From Pseudomonadota bacterium (GTDB lineage: Bacteria; Desulfobacterota; Desulfovibrionia; Desulfovibrionales; Desulfovibrionaceae), in NCBI GenBank assembly GCA_018817515.1, contig JAHIUD010000092.1:1-54106 (forward strand): a stretch of DNA of 54,106 bases. The letters are read 5' to 3'. Below, piece after piece: positions 42,880-52,379 of this stretch. The notes beneath the pieces are model-generated. The model saw only the letters and a program-made list of their open reading frames with translations. It was not told the origin of the DNA and made no database searches. Positions within the stretch are counted from its first letter, which is position 1. Each line of letters begins with the position of its first letter. A program made the translations under genes and the position numbers.

Positions 42880-45153
42880 ATGAAAATATTTCGGATTATG
42901 CCAGCACCTGGTCATTTGCCTGAGTTCAGAAAGGCAACGGGGTTAAGTGATCGCAGCTTCGCAGAGCAGGTGCAGATCCTCCGAGAGGAGAATTTCATGC
43001 TCCCCGGTGGATGGGCTGCAGGGATGGAAAGCCATGGCGTCGAAGTTTTTGAGACGCTCTACAATGATCCGCCGCTCATTGCAAAATGGGCCGAGGAAAA
43101 CAATTCTGTAAGGCTGCTGCTCGGGGCAGATTTCTATTTCGACATACTCAAGGCCCAGATTGCTGACTTTCAGCCAGATGTCCTGTTCTTGTACGCTGGC
43201 GCTTTTTTCTGGGTCGACAGACAACTGAGGGCAGAACTTAAGAAGATCCTCGGCAACAAACTTGTCATCACGGGCTTCTGGGGCGACGAGTTGCCCCCTG
43301 ATACAACTTACGCCAAGATGTTCGGCGATCTTGACCTTGTTTTTGCCAGTTCCTCGGCCTATGCGAAGCACTTTAACGCCATCGGCATACGGGCTGTCAC
43401 CATTGGCAATTGTTACGACGACTCAGTGTGCTACACAGCAAGCGCAGCAAAATCCAAGGATGTGGTGTTCTGCGGAACCACAGGATTTGGTTATCCTGAC
43501 CATGTTGGCAGGTATGAAAAGCTTATCGAACTGATGCGACGGACGAAGCTTCAGATTTTCACGAAAGAGCCTGAAAGAGTCATCGGTCGAAAGTCAATAA
43601 TTAAAGCTAAAATAATCAAGGTGCTGGCGATGGTACCGAACATGGCTTGGCACTATGCCCGGCCATTTCTCCCAAATCGTTTGCACTATGTCATAAGCCT
43701 AGCCTCGCGAGTCAGGGAGACTTCGATTTCTCCAGAATACATTTTTGCTACATGCAAGCACAAGTTTGGGTACTATTTCATTAAAAGAAAGCCCCTGGCC
43801 AAGCTTTTCTCCCGTTCACGGGTGAAGAAGCCGTTGTTGCGCTGTTCTGACTACTACAGCCTGCTTGCAGACTCAAAGATCGTCTTGAATCTGCATCGTG
43901 ATGAAGAGGCGGACATCGGCAACATCCGCTGTTATGAAGCCACTGGCGTAGGGTCATGCCTTTTGACGGACCATGGCGACTCCATGCGCGAGTTCTTCGA
44001 CATCGACAACGAGATTGTAACGTTTACGACTGTTGACGAATGCTTAGAAAAAATCACCTATTTGCTCTCTCATCCGGAAGAACGGGAGAGAATTGCGAGA
44101 AACGGGCAGGCGCGTACCCTGAGTTCTCATACTGTGGCCAACAGGTGCCGGGATATCGTTCAAGAGCTCCGCAATTATTTGGCGCAGAATGTACCAAGAG
44201 GGGAAACCCATTTGGTCGCCACCTATGACATGAACAAGCACCCGATTTCTTATGACGTTTCGTTCTTCCTGCAAGCTGCGGACATACAGCGGAAACTCCT
44301 CGGGATTGACGGGCTGATAATTCAGCTCGTCAATCCCGATAACATCGATACACAGGCAGGCGTCTCCGAGGAAGTCAACAACGTGGTCGATGGGCAGGCG
44401 AGGATGTTCCGCGTTTTCCACATCGTCACGCAGATGTGCGAACTGCTTCCGAACTCCACGGTGATAAATGTCAAGGACAGGAACGTCACGACGAATCCCG
44501 AGGTCTTCAATGGCACTGTCGTAGAGTATCCGCCGAATGATGTCACTCACCATGCCGAATACTACAGACTGGTCAACCACAACCCGGACCTCATGGCGGG
44601 GTTTGAGGCGACTGTTGAGGCCCACCGTTTTGTTGATCGCTGGTTGTCCAGCTTCTTGTTCAACCGCGATTTGATCTGTGTGACGTTGCGGCAATATCGT
44701 GTCGACACGCAACGCAACTCCGACGTTGAAGCGTGGAGCAAGTTTCTTGGTAGCCTTGACTGCAGCAAATATGCTGTGGTTGTTCTGCCGGACACCGACC
44801 ATATCGAGGAGTTCAAGAAGTCAGCGCTGGGTTGTTACCCAACGTTTGAGCCCGCTTGCTTCGATGTGGACCTGCGATTCGCCCTCTATGAGCGCGCATT
44901 CCTCAATATGAGCGTGAACAATGGGCCGACCGTCGCGGCGACGCTCAGCAAAAAGATCAGGTACCTGCTCTTCAAGTTCGTCGTGCCCTCCGTGCCTCAT
45001 TGCAGCGTGGAATTTATGTCTTGGCTTGGCTTTCATGCCGATGGCTCGCCGGACTATGCTGGCAAGTTCCAGAAGTGGGTATGGGAAGATGACACCTATG
45101 AAGTTCTCAACCGAGAGTTCAAGGAAATGGTTCGGCTCATCAGGGCCGGTTAG
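42880..45153 (+). CDS. Large glycosyltransferase with additional C-terminal domain (757 aa)
   Basis: Residues 1-430 look like a GT-B, CgeB/group-1-like glycosyltransferase: KIVLNLHRDEEADIGN, RCYEATGVGSCLLTDHGDS and YLLSHPEERERIARNGQ are the typical C-terminal nucleotide-binding half. Residues 430-757 (from about PRGETHLVATYDMNK) form a second region with SYDVSFFLQAADIQRK, NVKDRNVTTNPEVF and ALYERAFLNMSVNNGP. I recognise no standard glycosyltransferase signature there, although the fold may be related to a nucleotide-binding or second GT domain. It starts six bases after wzt. A two-domain enzyme could add two sugars or a cap. Confidence 0.72.
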   Translation: MKIFRIMPAPGHLPEFRKATGLSDRSFAEQVQILREENFMLPGGWAAGMESHGVEVFETLYNDPPLIAKWAEENNSVRLLLGADFYFDILKAQIADFQPDVLFLYAGAFFWVDRQLRAELKKILGNKLVITGFWGDELPPDTTYAKMFGDLDLVFASSSAYAKHFNAIGIRAVTIGNCYDDSVCYTASAAKSKDVVFCGTTGFGYPDHVGRYEKLIELMRRTKLQIFTKEPERVIGRKSIIKAKIIKVLAMVPNMAWHYARPFLPNRLHYVISLASRVRETSISPEYIFATCKHKFGYYFIKRKPLAKLFSRSRVKKPLLRCSDYYSLLADSKIVLNLHRDEEADIGNIRCYEATGVGSCLLTDHGDSMREFFDIDNEIVTFTTVDECLEKITYLLSHPEERERIARNGQARTLSSHTVANRCRDIVQELRNYLAQNVPRGETHLVATYDMNKHPISYDVSFFLQAADIQRKLLGIDGLIIQLVNPDNIDTQAGVSEEVNNVVDGQARMFRVFHIVTQMCELLPNSTVINVKDRNVTTNPEVFNGTVVEYPPNDVTHHAEYYRLVNHNPDLMAGFEATVEAHRFVDRWLSSFLFNRDLICVTLRQYRVDTQRNSDVEAWSKFLGSLDCSKYAVVVLPDTDHIEEFKKSALGCYPTFEPACFDVDLRFALYERAFLNMSVNNGPTVAATLSKKIRYLLFKFVVPSVPHCSVEFMSWLGFHADGSPDYAGKFQKWVWEDDTYEVLNREFKEMVRLIRAG

Positions 45154-45619
45154 TGCAGGCCAGCGCGGAATTTTTACCCGGCTGAGTATCCCTCATAGGA
45201 ATTCGATGACAGTGGCAGTTGTTGCGCGTCTGCAGGTTGAAAAGAAACACTATGTCCGTCAGACGCGATGAAGAAGAATATTTCTATAGATGTGCAGCTA
45301 CGTCAATGTTGTATTTTGAGCATTCTGATCGCGCAGAGTGCTGGGCAGCAATCGGTGGGGAGGTCTGTGACGATCCCAGTGCGCAGGCCAGACCGGTTGC
45401 TGCTCACTGCTTCCAGCCGTCTGATTAGAACTCAGTGCTTTTGGGGCGAATGCCAGTTACGTCCTTGTAGACTGTGGTTGCAGGGACGTTTTGTATATTG
45501 CCCGCGCCATAGTGTGAATCTTCCAATGTTTTCGAAATTCAGGTCGCACGGTTTGGGGTGTCTATAACTGCTGGTTGCCCTGCCGACTTTGGAGGCAGCA
45601 TATCCAGAAAGATACAGTC
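45154..45619. other. Intergenic region, no convincing gene
   Basis: Frames of 60-99 codons (45219, 45268) are present but have no ribosome site of note and no recognisable product. Composition is near 50 percent GC. I see no convincing promoter. Probably leader sequence of the radical SAM gene that follows. Confidence 0.45.
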
Positions 45620-47017
45620 ATGAAAATATTAAAGAAAGTTTTTTTCAGAAAGGAGCACCCTGCTACTGCACCTGACCCAAGAACCGCATTTTTACAACGA
45701 TGCCAAAAGGAGGACATTGAAAAGGACGAGAGGATTCTCTTGGATTTTAAATCACGGAATTACATGTCTGGGCAGATGTTTATTCAGATATCGAGAAGTT
45801 GCAACTTGCGGTGTGCCATGTGCGGTTGGAAGGCATGGACTAGAAACTCCGGCTTCATGGATTTTGGCCTGTTTAAGAAAGTCATTTCGGAGATGCTGCT
45901 TAATGGGTACACACATGTTAATTTCACGGGTGCTCAGGGTGAGCCAATGCTTAATCCGAGTTTTGAGTCGTACATGGGTTATGCAATGGACGCGGGGCTC
46001 AGTACATTCATCAGTACAAACTGCACAACACTTAATAGAAAAAATATTGCCAAACTTTGCGCGCTGACTTTCCGGGGAAAATTAAGCATGATTGGCTCTT
46101 TCGCCGGGCATGACAAGAAAAGCTATGAGTCAATGTATGTCGGTGGGAACTTCGAAACTGTGACTAGAAACCTGTGGGCTCTGCGTAGCGAACTTGCCAA
46201 GTTGGGTAAAGCTGAGTTGCTTTCGATTCGAGGAGTCGTGCTTGACGCCGAGCAGGCAGAGAACTCTATCGCGTTCCTCAAGACCCTCGGTTTCGAACCG
46301 GATAGGATTGATATGGTCGTGCCAGACAATTTCGCCGGGCATTCAACGCTCGGGGACGTTGATCCCTTTTCCAATCTGCGCACATGTCAGCAGAGCCTCG
46401 GTATTCGGCCGCTTAGATTGTGTGGATGGCTTTTGGACACGAACATGATCTATGATAATGGTGAGGTTACCGCGTGTGGGTGCAGGGACGCTGTCGGCGC
46501 GTTGCGTATAGGCAACATAACCACACAGTCTTTGGCGGAAATCAGGAATGGCAATGTGTATCTCGGATACCTAGCGAAATTTCTTTCCCGGGATTTGAGC
46601 GGAATGCCCCTGTGTGCGGGTTGCGACATCCCATACGGCGACCCGATCAAATACCCTGACTTCGTTCGGCAGGCGGACCACGCCATCGAAGATGGCGACA
46701 ACGAACTCGCGATCCGACTTTTGCGCCAACTCCCCGACATTGAGAATGACGTACCCGCGCTTGACCGCCTTGTGAGGGCGCATGTCAATCTTGGCAGCCT
46801 CAAGGAGGCGCTTGTTGCAGTCAGACGGATGCAGGAAATCGCGCCATCTGACTATAATATTCAACTGAGTGAGGCGGATATATTGATCCGGATGGGAGAG
46901 TTCGCTCCGGCTCACAAAATATATTCTTGGGTTCTGACACAGTACTCGGCTTCCGTTGCGCGCCCGGTGAGCGACATCATTGCATCCAGAGACTGGATAG
47001 AGAGAAATATGGTCTAG
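45620..47017 (+). CDS. Radical SAM/SPASM-like protein with helical C-terminal tail
   Basis: Start ATG 45620 (MKILKKVFFRKEH) is the first clear start in the frame. The 465-residue protein has the cluster motif SCNLRCAMCGW (C-X3-C-X2-C), VNFTGAQGEPMLN and ISTNCTTLN in the core. A C-terminal cysteine-containing part (RLCGWLL, ACGCRD, LCAGCD) resembles SPASM domains that bind extra Fe-S clusters. The last 90 residues contain TPR-like repeats (AIRLLRQLPDIE, EALVAVRRMQEI, PAHKIYSWVL). SPASM enzymes modify peptides or sugars. A sugar dehydrogenase, epimerase or methylase role is possible. It is unlike the two B12-type enzymes in the window. Confidence 0.8.
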   Translation: MKILKKVFFRKEHPATAPDPRTAFLQRCQKEDIEKDERILLDFKSRNYMSGQMFIQISRSCNLRCAMCGWKAWTRNSGFMDFGLFKKVISEMLLNGYTHVNFTGAQGEPMLNPSFESYMGYAMDAGLSTFISTNCTTLNRKNIAKLCALTFRGKLSMIGSFAGHDKKSYESMYVGGNFETVTRNLWALRSELAKLGKAELLSIRGVVLDAEQAENSIAFLKTLGFEPDRIDMVVPDNFAGHSTLGDVDPFSNLRTCQQSLGIRPLRLCGWLLDTNMIYDNGEVTACGCRDAVGALRIGNITTQSLAEIRNGNVYLGYLAKFLSRDLSGMPLCAGCDIPYGDPIKYPDFVRQADHAIEDGDNELAIRLLRQLPDIENDVPALDRLVRAHVNLGSLKEALVAVRRMQEIAPSDYNIQLSEADILIRMGEFAPAHKIYSWVLTQYSASVARPVSDIIASRDWIERNMV

Positions 47018-47272
47018 ACGCAAAGCAAAGGCGGGGAGGTTTCTGTTGAAACGTGACCGAAACTATTATAGCTGAACCAATCACAGGTGTGCGCACCGGT
47101 GAGACACATTCCGACATGGGAGGCAGGCGTTGCCGCGCCTTTAGGGCGCAAAACGTATATTTTTTATCCGCACACTTTTCTGGTCCAAGCAGAGCAACTG
47201 CGTGGCAGGCCCACGCGTCACGATCTCGTAGCGGGTCATCCCGCAATTTCAACGTGAAAATGAGGTAACACC

Positions 47273-48226
47273 ATGATCATCGTCACTGGGGCCGCGGGAT
47301 TTATCGGCAGCAATCTCGTGGACAGGCTTCTGGCCGACGGGCAGACCGTCGTCGGTATTGACAATTTTTCCACCGGCCAGCGGCGGTTCTTGGATAGTGC
47401 GTTGAAAAACGGTCGTTTCCGGCTCATCGAGGGCGACATGCTGAACGTGGATGGCATGAAAGACTGGTTCGCCGGGGCCGAGGCCGTGGTGCATCTGGCC
47501 GCCAACGCAGACGTGCGATTTGGCACGGAGCATCCCCGCCGCGACCTGGAGCAGAACACCATTGCCACTTACAACGTGCTGGAGGCCATGCGCAAAAACG
47601 GCGTGAAGCGCATCGCCTTTTCGTCCACGGGCTCCGTGTACGGCGAGGCCGACCAGATCCCGACGCCCGAGAACGCCCACTTCCCCATCCAGACCTCACT
47701 CTACGCCGCTTCCAAACTAGCCTGCGAGGGTCTCATCTCCGCCTATTGTGAGGGCTTCGGCTTCACGGGCTATATATTCCGCTTCGTGTCGATCTTGGGC
47801 GAACGCTACACCCACGGCCACGTGTTCGACTTCTTCCGCTCCCTGTCGCTGGCCCCTTCCACCCTGCGCGTGCTGGGCGATGGCCACCAGCGCAAATCCT
47901 ATCTGTACATCCAGGACTGTCTGGACGCCATCCTGCTGACCATGGACAAGGCCACGGATAAGGTAAACATCTTTAACCTTGGAGTGGATGGCTATGTGGA
48001 GGTCAATGATTCCATTGCACGCATCTGCGCCAACATGAAGGCCAGCCCCAGGCTGGACTATGCCGGCGGTACGCGCGGCTGGATCGGCGACAGCCCATTC
48101 ATCTACCTCGATACCGCGAAGATCCGCTCCCTTGGCTGGACACCCAAGCTGACAATCCTTGAAGGCGTCGACCGCACAGTGGCCTTCCTGGCCGCCAACC
48201 CCTGGTTGTTCGAGGCGCGTTCATGA
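47273..48226 (+). CDS. NAD-dependent sugar epimerase (GalE/WbpP-like)
   Basis: The 317-residue extended SDR has VTGAAGFIGSNLVD for NAD binding, FSSTGSVYGEAD and the catalytic YAASK (Y-X3-K). GDGHQRKSYLYIQDC is typical of the UDP-sugar epimerase group. AATGAGGTAAC precedes the start. It is the first gene of the last cassette and overlaps the next by four bases (ATGA). It probably interconverts UDP-sugars before oxidation or transfer. It is a separate lineage from galE at 18586. Confidence 0.87.
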   Translation: MIIVTGAAGFIGSNLVDRLLADGQTVVGIDNFSTGQRRFLDSALKNGRFRLIEGDMLNVDGMKDWFAGAEAVVHLAANADVRFGTEHPRRDLEQNTIATYNVLEAMRKNGVKRIAFSSTGSVYGEADQIPTPENAHFPIQTSLYAASKLACEGLISAYCEGFGFTGYIFRFVSILGERYTHGHVFDFFRSLSLAPSTLRVLGDGHQRKSYLYIQDCLDAILLTMDKATDKVNIFNLGVDGYVEVNDSIARICANMKASPRLDYAGGTRGWIGDSPFIYLDTAKIRSLGWTPKLTILEGVDRTVAFLAANPWLFEARS

Positions 48227-49536
48227 AAATCTGCGTGCAAGGGCTGTGGCACCTGGGTAGCGTGACGGCGGCCTGCTTGGCCGCGCGCGGGCATGAGGTC
48301 TCCGGGCTGGAGGAGGACGCAGAAGTCGTCGCAGCCTTGGCCGGGGGCCGCGCGCCCATATCCGAGCCAGGCCTGAACGAATTGCTTCGCGAGGGCCTGA
48401 ACGCCAGTCGGCTGTACTTTTCTACCGATCCTGCCAATGCATTGGCTGACTGCGAACTGCTCTGGGTTGCGTTCGACACTCCCGTGGACGAGGACGACAA
48501 CGCCGACGTGGATTTCGTCGTTGAGCGTGTGGCACGCGCGCTGCCGCACCTGCCCGCAGGGGCCACGGTGCTTGTGTCTTCGCAGTTGCCCGTGGGCTCC
48601 GTTGCACGGCTGGAGGCACTGGCTGCGTCGTCCTGCCCGGAGAAGCGCCTCGGGTTCGCTTGCTCGCCGGAGAACCTACGCTTAGGCAAGGCCATCGACG
48701 TGTTCCTCAATCCCGACCGCGTGATTTTGGGCCTACGCCCCGGAACACCGCACGAGGCGCGTCTGCTCCAGGTCTTCGCTACCATCGCCGACCGGGTTGA
48801 AGTCATGGGCGTGGAAAGCGCGGAAATGACCAAGCACGCCATTAACGCCTTCCTGGCCCTGTCCGTCACCTTCGCCAACGAGATCGCCACGGTGTGCGAG
48901 GCTACCGGGGCCGACGCCAAGGAAGTAGAGCGCGGACTCAAGACCGAGCAGCGCATTGGACCCAAGGCGTATCTTTCACCCGGCGCAGCCTTTGCCGGGG
49001 GCACGCTCGCGCGGGACATCGCATTTTTGTCCCACGCGGCCGATAAAGCGAACCTAACCCTGCCGCTGGTACGTTCGGTCAAGGTGAGCAACGATGACCA
49101 CAAGCTGTGGACGCGCCGCACGCTGGCCGCCCACTGTCCGGCCTTTCCGCGCGTGCGCGTGGCAGTGTGGGGGCTGACCTACAAACCTGGCACCGACACC
49201 CTGCGCCGCTCCATGGCCGTCGAGCTGTGCCGGTGGCTGCTGGACCAGGGGGCCGAGGTGACGGCCCATGACCCGGCCGCAGGCGAGCTGCCGCTTGCGC
49301 TTGCCGGTGTGCGCCGTGTCGCGGCTCCGCTGGAGGCCCTTGCTGGGGCACAGGCGCTGGTGGTCTGTACCCAGTGGCCGCTGTATCGAAATATGGCGCA
49401 GCAGGACGTGGCCGCCGCCGCGCCGGGAGTGGTGGTAGTTGATGCCGATCGCTTCCTGTGCAATCTTGCTGCAGAAGGGCAACTCACGTATAGAGCCGTC
49501 GGCACGCCGAAAGCGCGTGCGGGGAGCTGCATATGA
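48223..49536 (+). CDS. UDP-glucose/GDP-mannose dehydrogenase homologue lacking the catalytic cysteine
   Basis: The 437-residue protein has the UGD layout: a Rossmann start reading GLWHLGSVTAACLA, SSQLPVGS, SPENLRLGKAID, and MTKHAINAF with the conserved lysine (204) and asparagine (208). The C-terminal domain has WGLTYKPGTDTLRRS. Where UGD enzymes read GFGGSCFPKD, this protein has FAGGTLARD (257-265), so the catalytic cysteine is replaced by Thr261. Without it the thiohemiacetal route to a uronic acid is not possible. It may catalyse a single two-electron oxidation, or be inactive. It overlaps both neighbours by four bases. Confidence 0.85.
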   Translation: MKICVQGLWHLGSVTAACLAARGHEVSGLEEDAEVVAALAGGRAPISEPGLNELLREGLNASRLYFSTDPANALADCELLWVAFDTPVDEDDNADVDFVVERVARALPHLPAGATVLVSSQLPVGSVARLEALAASSCPEKRLGFACSPENLRLGKAIDVFLNPDRVILGLRPGTPHEARLLQVFATIADRVEVMGVESAEMTKHAINAFLALSVTFANEIATVCEATGADAKEVERGLKTEQRIGPKAYLSPGAAFAGGTLARDIAFLSHAADKANLTLPLVRSVKVSNDDHKLWTRRTLAAHCPAFPRVRVAVWGLTYKPGTDTLRRSMAVELCRWLLDQGAEVTAHDPAAGELPLALAGVRRVAAPLEALAGAQALVVCTQWPLYRNMAQQDVAAAAPGVVVVDADRFLCNLAAEGQLTYRAVGTPKARAGSCI

Positions 49537-50411
49537 ACATTTCGCTCAAGGGCAAAGTCGCCCTTATCACCGGCGGAAATCAAGGTCTTGGCCTGGAGAT
49601 AACCCGTGCGTTCGTAGCCGCCGGGGCCAGTGTGACCTTGTGTGCGCGCAACGCCGAACTACTAGCCCAAGCCGCCGCGTCTTTGCGCCTACACCTTGCG
49701 CCCGGGCAGCGCGTGGAAACCGTGGCCGGCGATGTCTCCCGGTTAGAATCGGCAAACGCCATGACGGCCGAGAGTCTGCGCCAACACGGCCGCCTAGATA
49801 TTTTGGTAAACAACGCCGGCGTCTATGGCCCCATGGGCAACATCGAGGACGTTGATTGGGGCAAGTGGGTCCAGGCTATTGAAATCAATTTACTCGGCTC
49901 CATTCTCATGTGCCGGGCAGTGCTGCCCGGCATGAAGGCCCAAGGCGGTGGAAAAATAGTTCAGCTTTCCGGCGGAGGTGCTACAAACCCCATGCCTGGC
50001 GTCAGCGCCTATGCGGTATCCAAGGCGGGTATCGTGCGCTTTGTGGAGACCCTGGCCCTGGAAGTCAAGGAAAGCGGCATCGACGTTAACGCCATCGCCC
50101 CGGGCGCGTTGAACACCCGCTTGCTCGACGAGGTGCTGGCCGCCGGGCCGCAAAAGGTCGGCGAGAAGTTTTACGCGCAGTCGCTGAAGCAGCGCGCCAG
50201 CGGCGGCACGCCGCTCTCAAAGGGGGCCGACTTGGCCGTGTTCCTGGCTTCAGATGCCAGCAATGGGGTCACGGGCAAGCTGCTTTCCGCTGTGTGGGAT
50301 CCCTGGAGCGAACTGCCCAAGCATCTGGATGAGCTGAACACGACCGATATTTACGCTCTGCGGCGCATTGTGCCCAAGGACCGTGGCATGGGCTGGGGGA
50401 ACGACAAATGA
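49533..50411 (+). CDS. Short-chain dehydrogenase/reductase
   Basis: The 292-residue classical SDR has the NAD(P)-binding ITGGNQGLGLEI, the NNAGVYGP motif and catalytic YAVSK with upstream Ser (QLSGGGATNPMPG). It overlaps the dehydrogenase at its start and the Gfo/Idh gene at its end by four bases each. It is 40 residues longer than typical SDRs because of a C-terminal tail (HLDELNTTDIYALRRI) found in some sugar-cluster SDRs. It may reduce or oxidise a keto intermediate produced by its neighbours. The substrate is unknown. Confidence 0.85.
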   Translation: MNISLKGKVALITGGNQGLGLEITRAFVAAGASVTLCARNAELLAQAAASLRLHLAPGQRVETVAGDVSRLESANAMTAESLRQHGRLDILVNNAGVYGPMGNIEDVDWGKWVQAIEINLLGSILMCRAVLPGMKAQGGGKIVQLSGGGATNPMPGVSAYAVSKAGIVRFVETLALEVKESGIDVNAIAPGALNTRLLDEVLAAGPQKVGEKFYAQSLKQRASGGTPLSKGADLAVFLASDASNGVTGKLLSAVWDPWSELPKHLDELNTTDIYALRRIVPKDRGMGWGNDK

Positions 50412-51415
50412 GTGCGACAACTGTTTTCAAAGTCGCCATCGTCGGTTGCGGGTACATTGGCCAGCGACGGAGCAATAATCTTGACGGGGCGAAACTTACT
50501 GTGTGCGCGGACGTGAACCTGAACCGCGCCAAGGCCCTGGCGGCCACGGTTCCCGGCTGCGACGCCACCGCAGATTGGCGCGAGGCAGTGGCCCGCAAGG
50601 ACGTGGACATCGTGGTGGTGGCCACCCTGCACGATGTCCTGGCTGAAATCACAGCAGGGGCCATTGCCCAGGGCAAACACGTGTTGGTGGAAAAGCCTGC
50701 CGCACGCCACCCCGACGAGCTGAAACCCTTGCCCGAGCTGGCGCGTCAAACTGGCTCGCTGGTGCATGTGGGCTTCAACCACCGCTACCACCGGGCCTTC
50801 CAAAAAGCTCGGCAGGTGGTGGATTCCGGCGTACTTGGCCCGCTGATGTTCATCCGCGCGCGCTATGGCCACGGCGGCCGCGTGGGTTATGAACGCGAGT
50901 GGCGCGCCAAACCAGAGCTCTCCGGCGGCGGCGAGCTCATCGATCAGGGCGTGCACCTCATCGACCTGTCGCGCTGGTTTTTGGGCGAGTTTACGGAGAT
51001 TTCCGGCAGCGCTCACACCATGTATTGGGACATGCCGGTGGACGACAACGCCTTTTTGCTGCTCAAAACGGTGGAGAAGCGTGTGGCCTTTCTGCACGCC
51101 AGTTGCTCGGAGTGGAAGAATACCTTCAGCTTCGAGCTGTACGGCCGCGATGGCAAGCTCTCCGTGGAGGGCTTGGGCGGCAGCTACGGCACGGAGCGGC
51201 TGACCTGGTACAAGATGCTGCCCGAGATGGGCCCACCGGAGACGACCGCCTGGGAATACCCCATGCCCGACAATTCCTGGCTGGCCGAGATGCAGGAATT
51301 TCAAGAGGACATCCGCCTTGGCCGCCAGCCCGCTTCCGGCCTGGGCGAGGCCATTGCGGCGCTCACCGTTGTGAACACGATCTATCAGGAGTCCGGCTAT
51401 GATCATTGTTCGTAG
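50408..51415 (+). CDS. Gfo/Idh/MocA-family oxidoreductase
   Basis: The 335-residue protein has the N-terminal Rossmann domain (VAIVGCGYIGQRRS), the EKPAA motif (VLVEKPAARH) with the conserved lysine, and the C-terminal beta-sheet domain with GGGELIDQGVHLIDLSRW, where the usual catalytic His is found. Such enzymes oxidise or reduce hydroxyls of sugars or sugar nucleotides. It overlaps the SDR by four bases and HddA by 17. It may work with the SDR and epimerase to reshape the heptose or another sugar. Length and motifs are normal. Confidence 0.88.
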   Translation: MSATTVFKVAIVGCGYIGQRRSNNLDGAKLTVCADVNLNRAKALAATVPGCDATADWREAVARKDVDIVVVATLHDVLAEITAGAIAQGKHVLVEKPAARHPDELKPLPELARQTGSLVHVGFNHRYHRAFQKARQVVDSGVLGPLMFIRARYGHGGRVGYEREWRAKPELSGGGELIDQGVHLIDLSRWFLGEFTEISGSAHTMYWDMPVDDNAFLLLKTVEKRVAFLHASCSEWKNTFSFELYGRDGKLSVEGLGGSYGTERLTWYKMLPEMGPPETTAWEYPMPDNSWLAEMQEFQEDIRLGRQPASGLGEAIAALTVVNTIYQESGYDHCS

Positions 51416-52379
51416 TCCGCTGCGCATTTCCCTGGGCGGCGGCGGCACAGACCTGCCCTCCTACTACCGCGATCACGAGGGCTTCCTCATCGCCGGGGCG
51501 ATTGATCGCTATGTGTACGTCACGGTCATGCGGCCCTTCATCTCTGGCATCTTCCTCAAGTATTCCGAGCTGGAGCATGTGGAAGAGGTGCAGGATGTCA
51601 AACACCCGATCATTCGCGAGGCCATCAAACAGCTGGGCTTCAATACCCCGCAGCTTGAGATCACCACCCTGGCTGACATCCCTGCGGGCACTGGCCTGGG
51701 ATCGTCGGGCAGCTTCACCACCGCCGTGCTTAAGGCCCTGTACGCCCATCGAAAGCACCTCATCCATCCGGGGGAGCTGGCCGAGTTGGCCTGCCATATC
51801 GAGATCGACCGTCTGGGCGAGCCCATAGGCAAGCAGGACCAGTACATTGCGGCCTTTGGCGGTGTCACCTGTTTCAATTTTTACAAGGACGACTCTGTGA
51901 AGGCCAAACCCTTGGCCTTGAGCGTGGACACCATGCACGACTTGGAGGACAATCTTCTGCTGTTCTTCACGGGCTTCTCACGCAGCGCGAGCAGCATCCT
52001 GAAGGACCAGAACACCCGCACCAAGAAAAACGATGGCGACATGCTGAACAACCTGCACTATGTCAAAGAGCTTGGCTATCGCAGCAAGGATGCCTTGGAA
52101 GGGAACAACCCGTTGAATTTCGGCGAGATCATGCACGAGCACTGGGAGCACAAGAAGCGCCGTAGCGGGGGTATGAGCAATCCGAAGATCGACGAATTGT
52201 ACGAGTTGGGCATGAAGAACGGTGCTGTGGGCGGCAAGCTCGTGGGCGCGGGCGGCGGCGGGTTCTTGTTGTTCTATGCTTACGACCGCAGGAGGCTGCG
52301 CAAGGCCATGGTCAGCGCCGGCCTGGAGGAAATACGTTTCCATTTTGATTTTGAAGGCACCAAGGTCATCCTGGCATGA
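51399..52379 (+). CDS. hddA: D-glycero-alpha-D-manno-heptose 7-phosphate kinase
   Basis: The 326-residue GHMP kinase begins with RSPLRISLGGGGTDLPSYY, the HddA-type start, and has the ATP loop PAGTGLGSSGSFTTAV and the C-terminal GGKLVGAGGGGFLLF. HddA phosphorylates D-glycero-D-manno-heptose 7-phosphate at the anomeric carbon, giving the 1,7-bisphosphate used by GmhB. HddC, GmhA and GmhB genes follow without gaps, the complete set for GDP-heptose. Its ATG lies inside the Gfo/Idh gene. Confidence 0.92.
   Translation: MIIVRSPLRISLGGGGTDLPSYYRDHEGFLIAGAIDRYVYVTVMRPFISGIFLKYSELEHVEEVQDVKHPIIREAIKQLGFNTPQLEITTLADIPAGTGLGSSGSFTTAVLKALYAHRKHLIHPGELAELACHIEIDRLGEPIGKQDQYIAAFGGVTCFNFYKDDSVKAKPLALSVDTMHDLEDNLLLFFTGFSRSASSILKDQNTRTKKNDGDMLNNLHYVKELGYRSKDALEGNNPLNFGEIMHEHWEHKKRRSGGMSNPKIDELYELGMKNGAVGGKLVGAGGGGFLLFYAYDRRRLRKAMVSAGLEEIRFHFDFEGTKVILA

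Noticed and set aside
45268-45567. 99-codon frame before the SPASM-like gene
   Set aside because: No ribosome site, no conserved motif and unusual amino-acid make-up; more likely leader or spacer DNA.
50351-51448. Minus-strand open frame of 365 codons
   Set aside because: Antisense to the Gfo/Idh gene and both of its coupled neighbours; no independent support.
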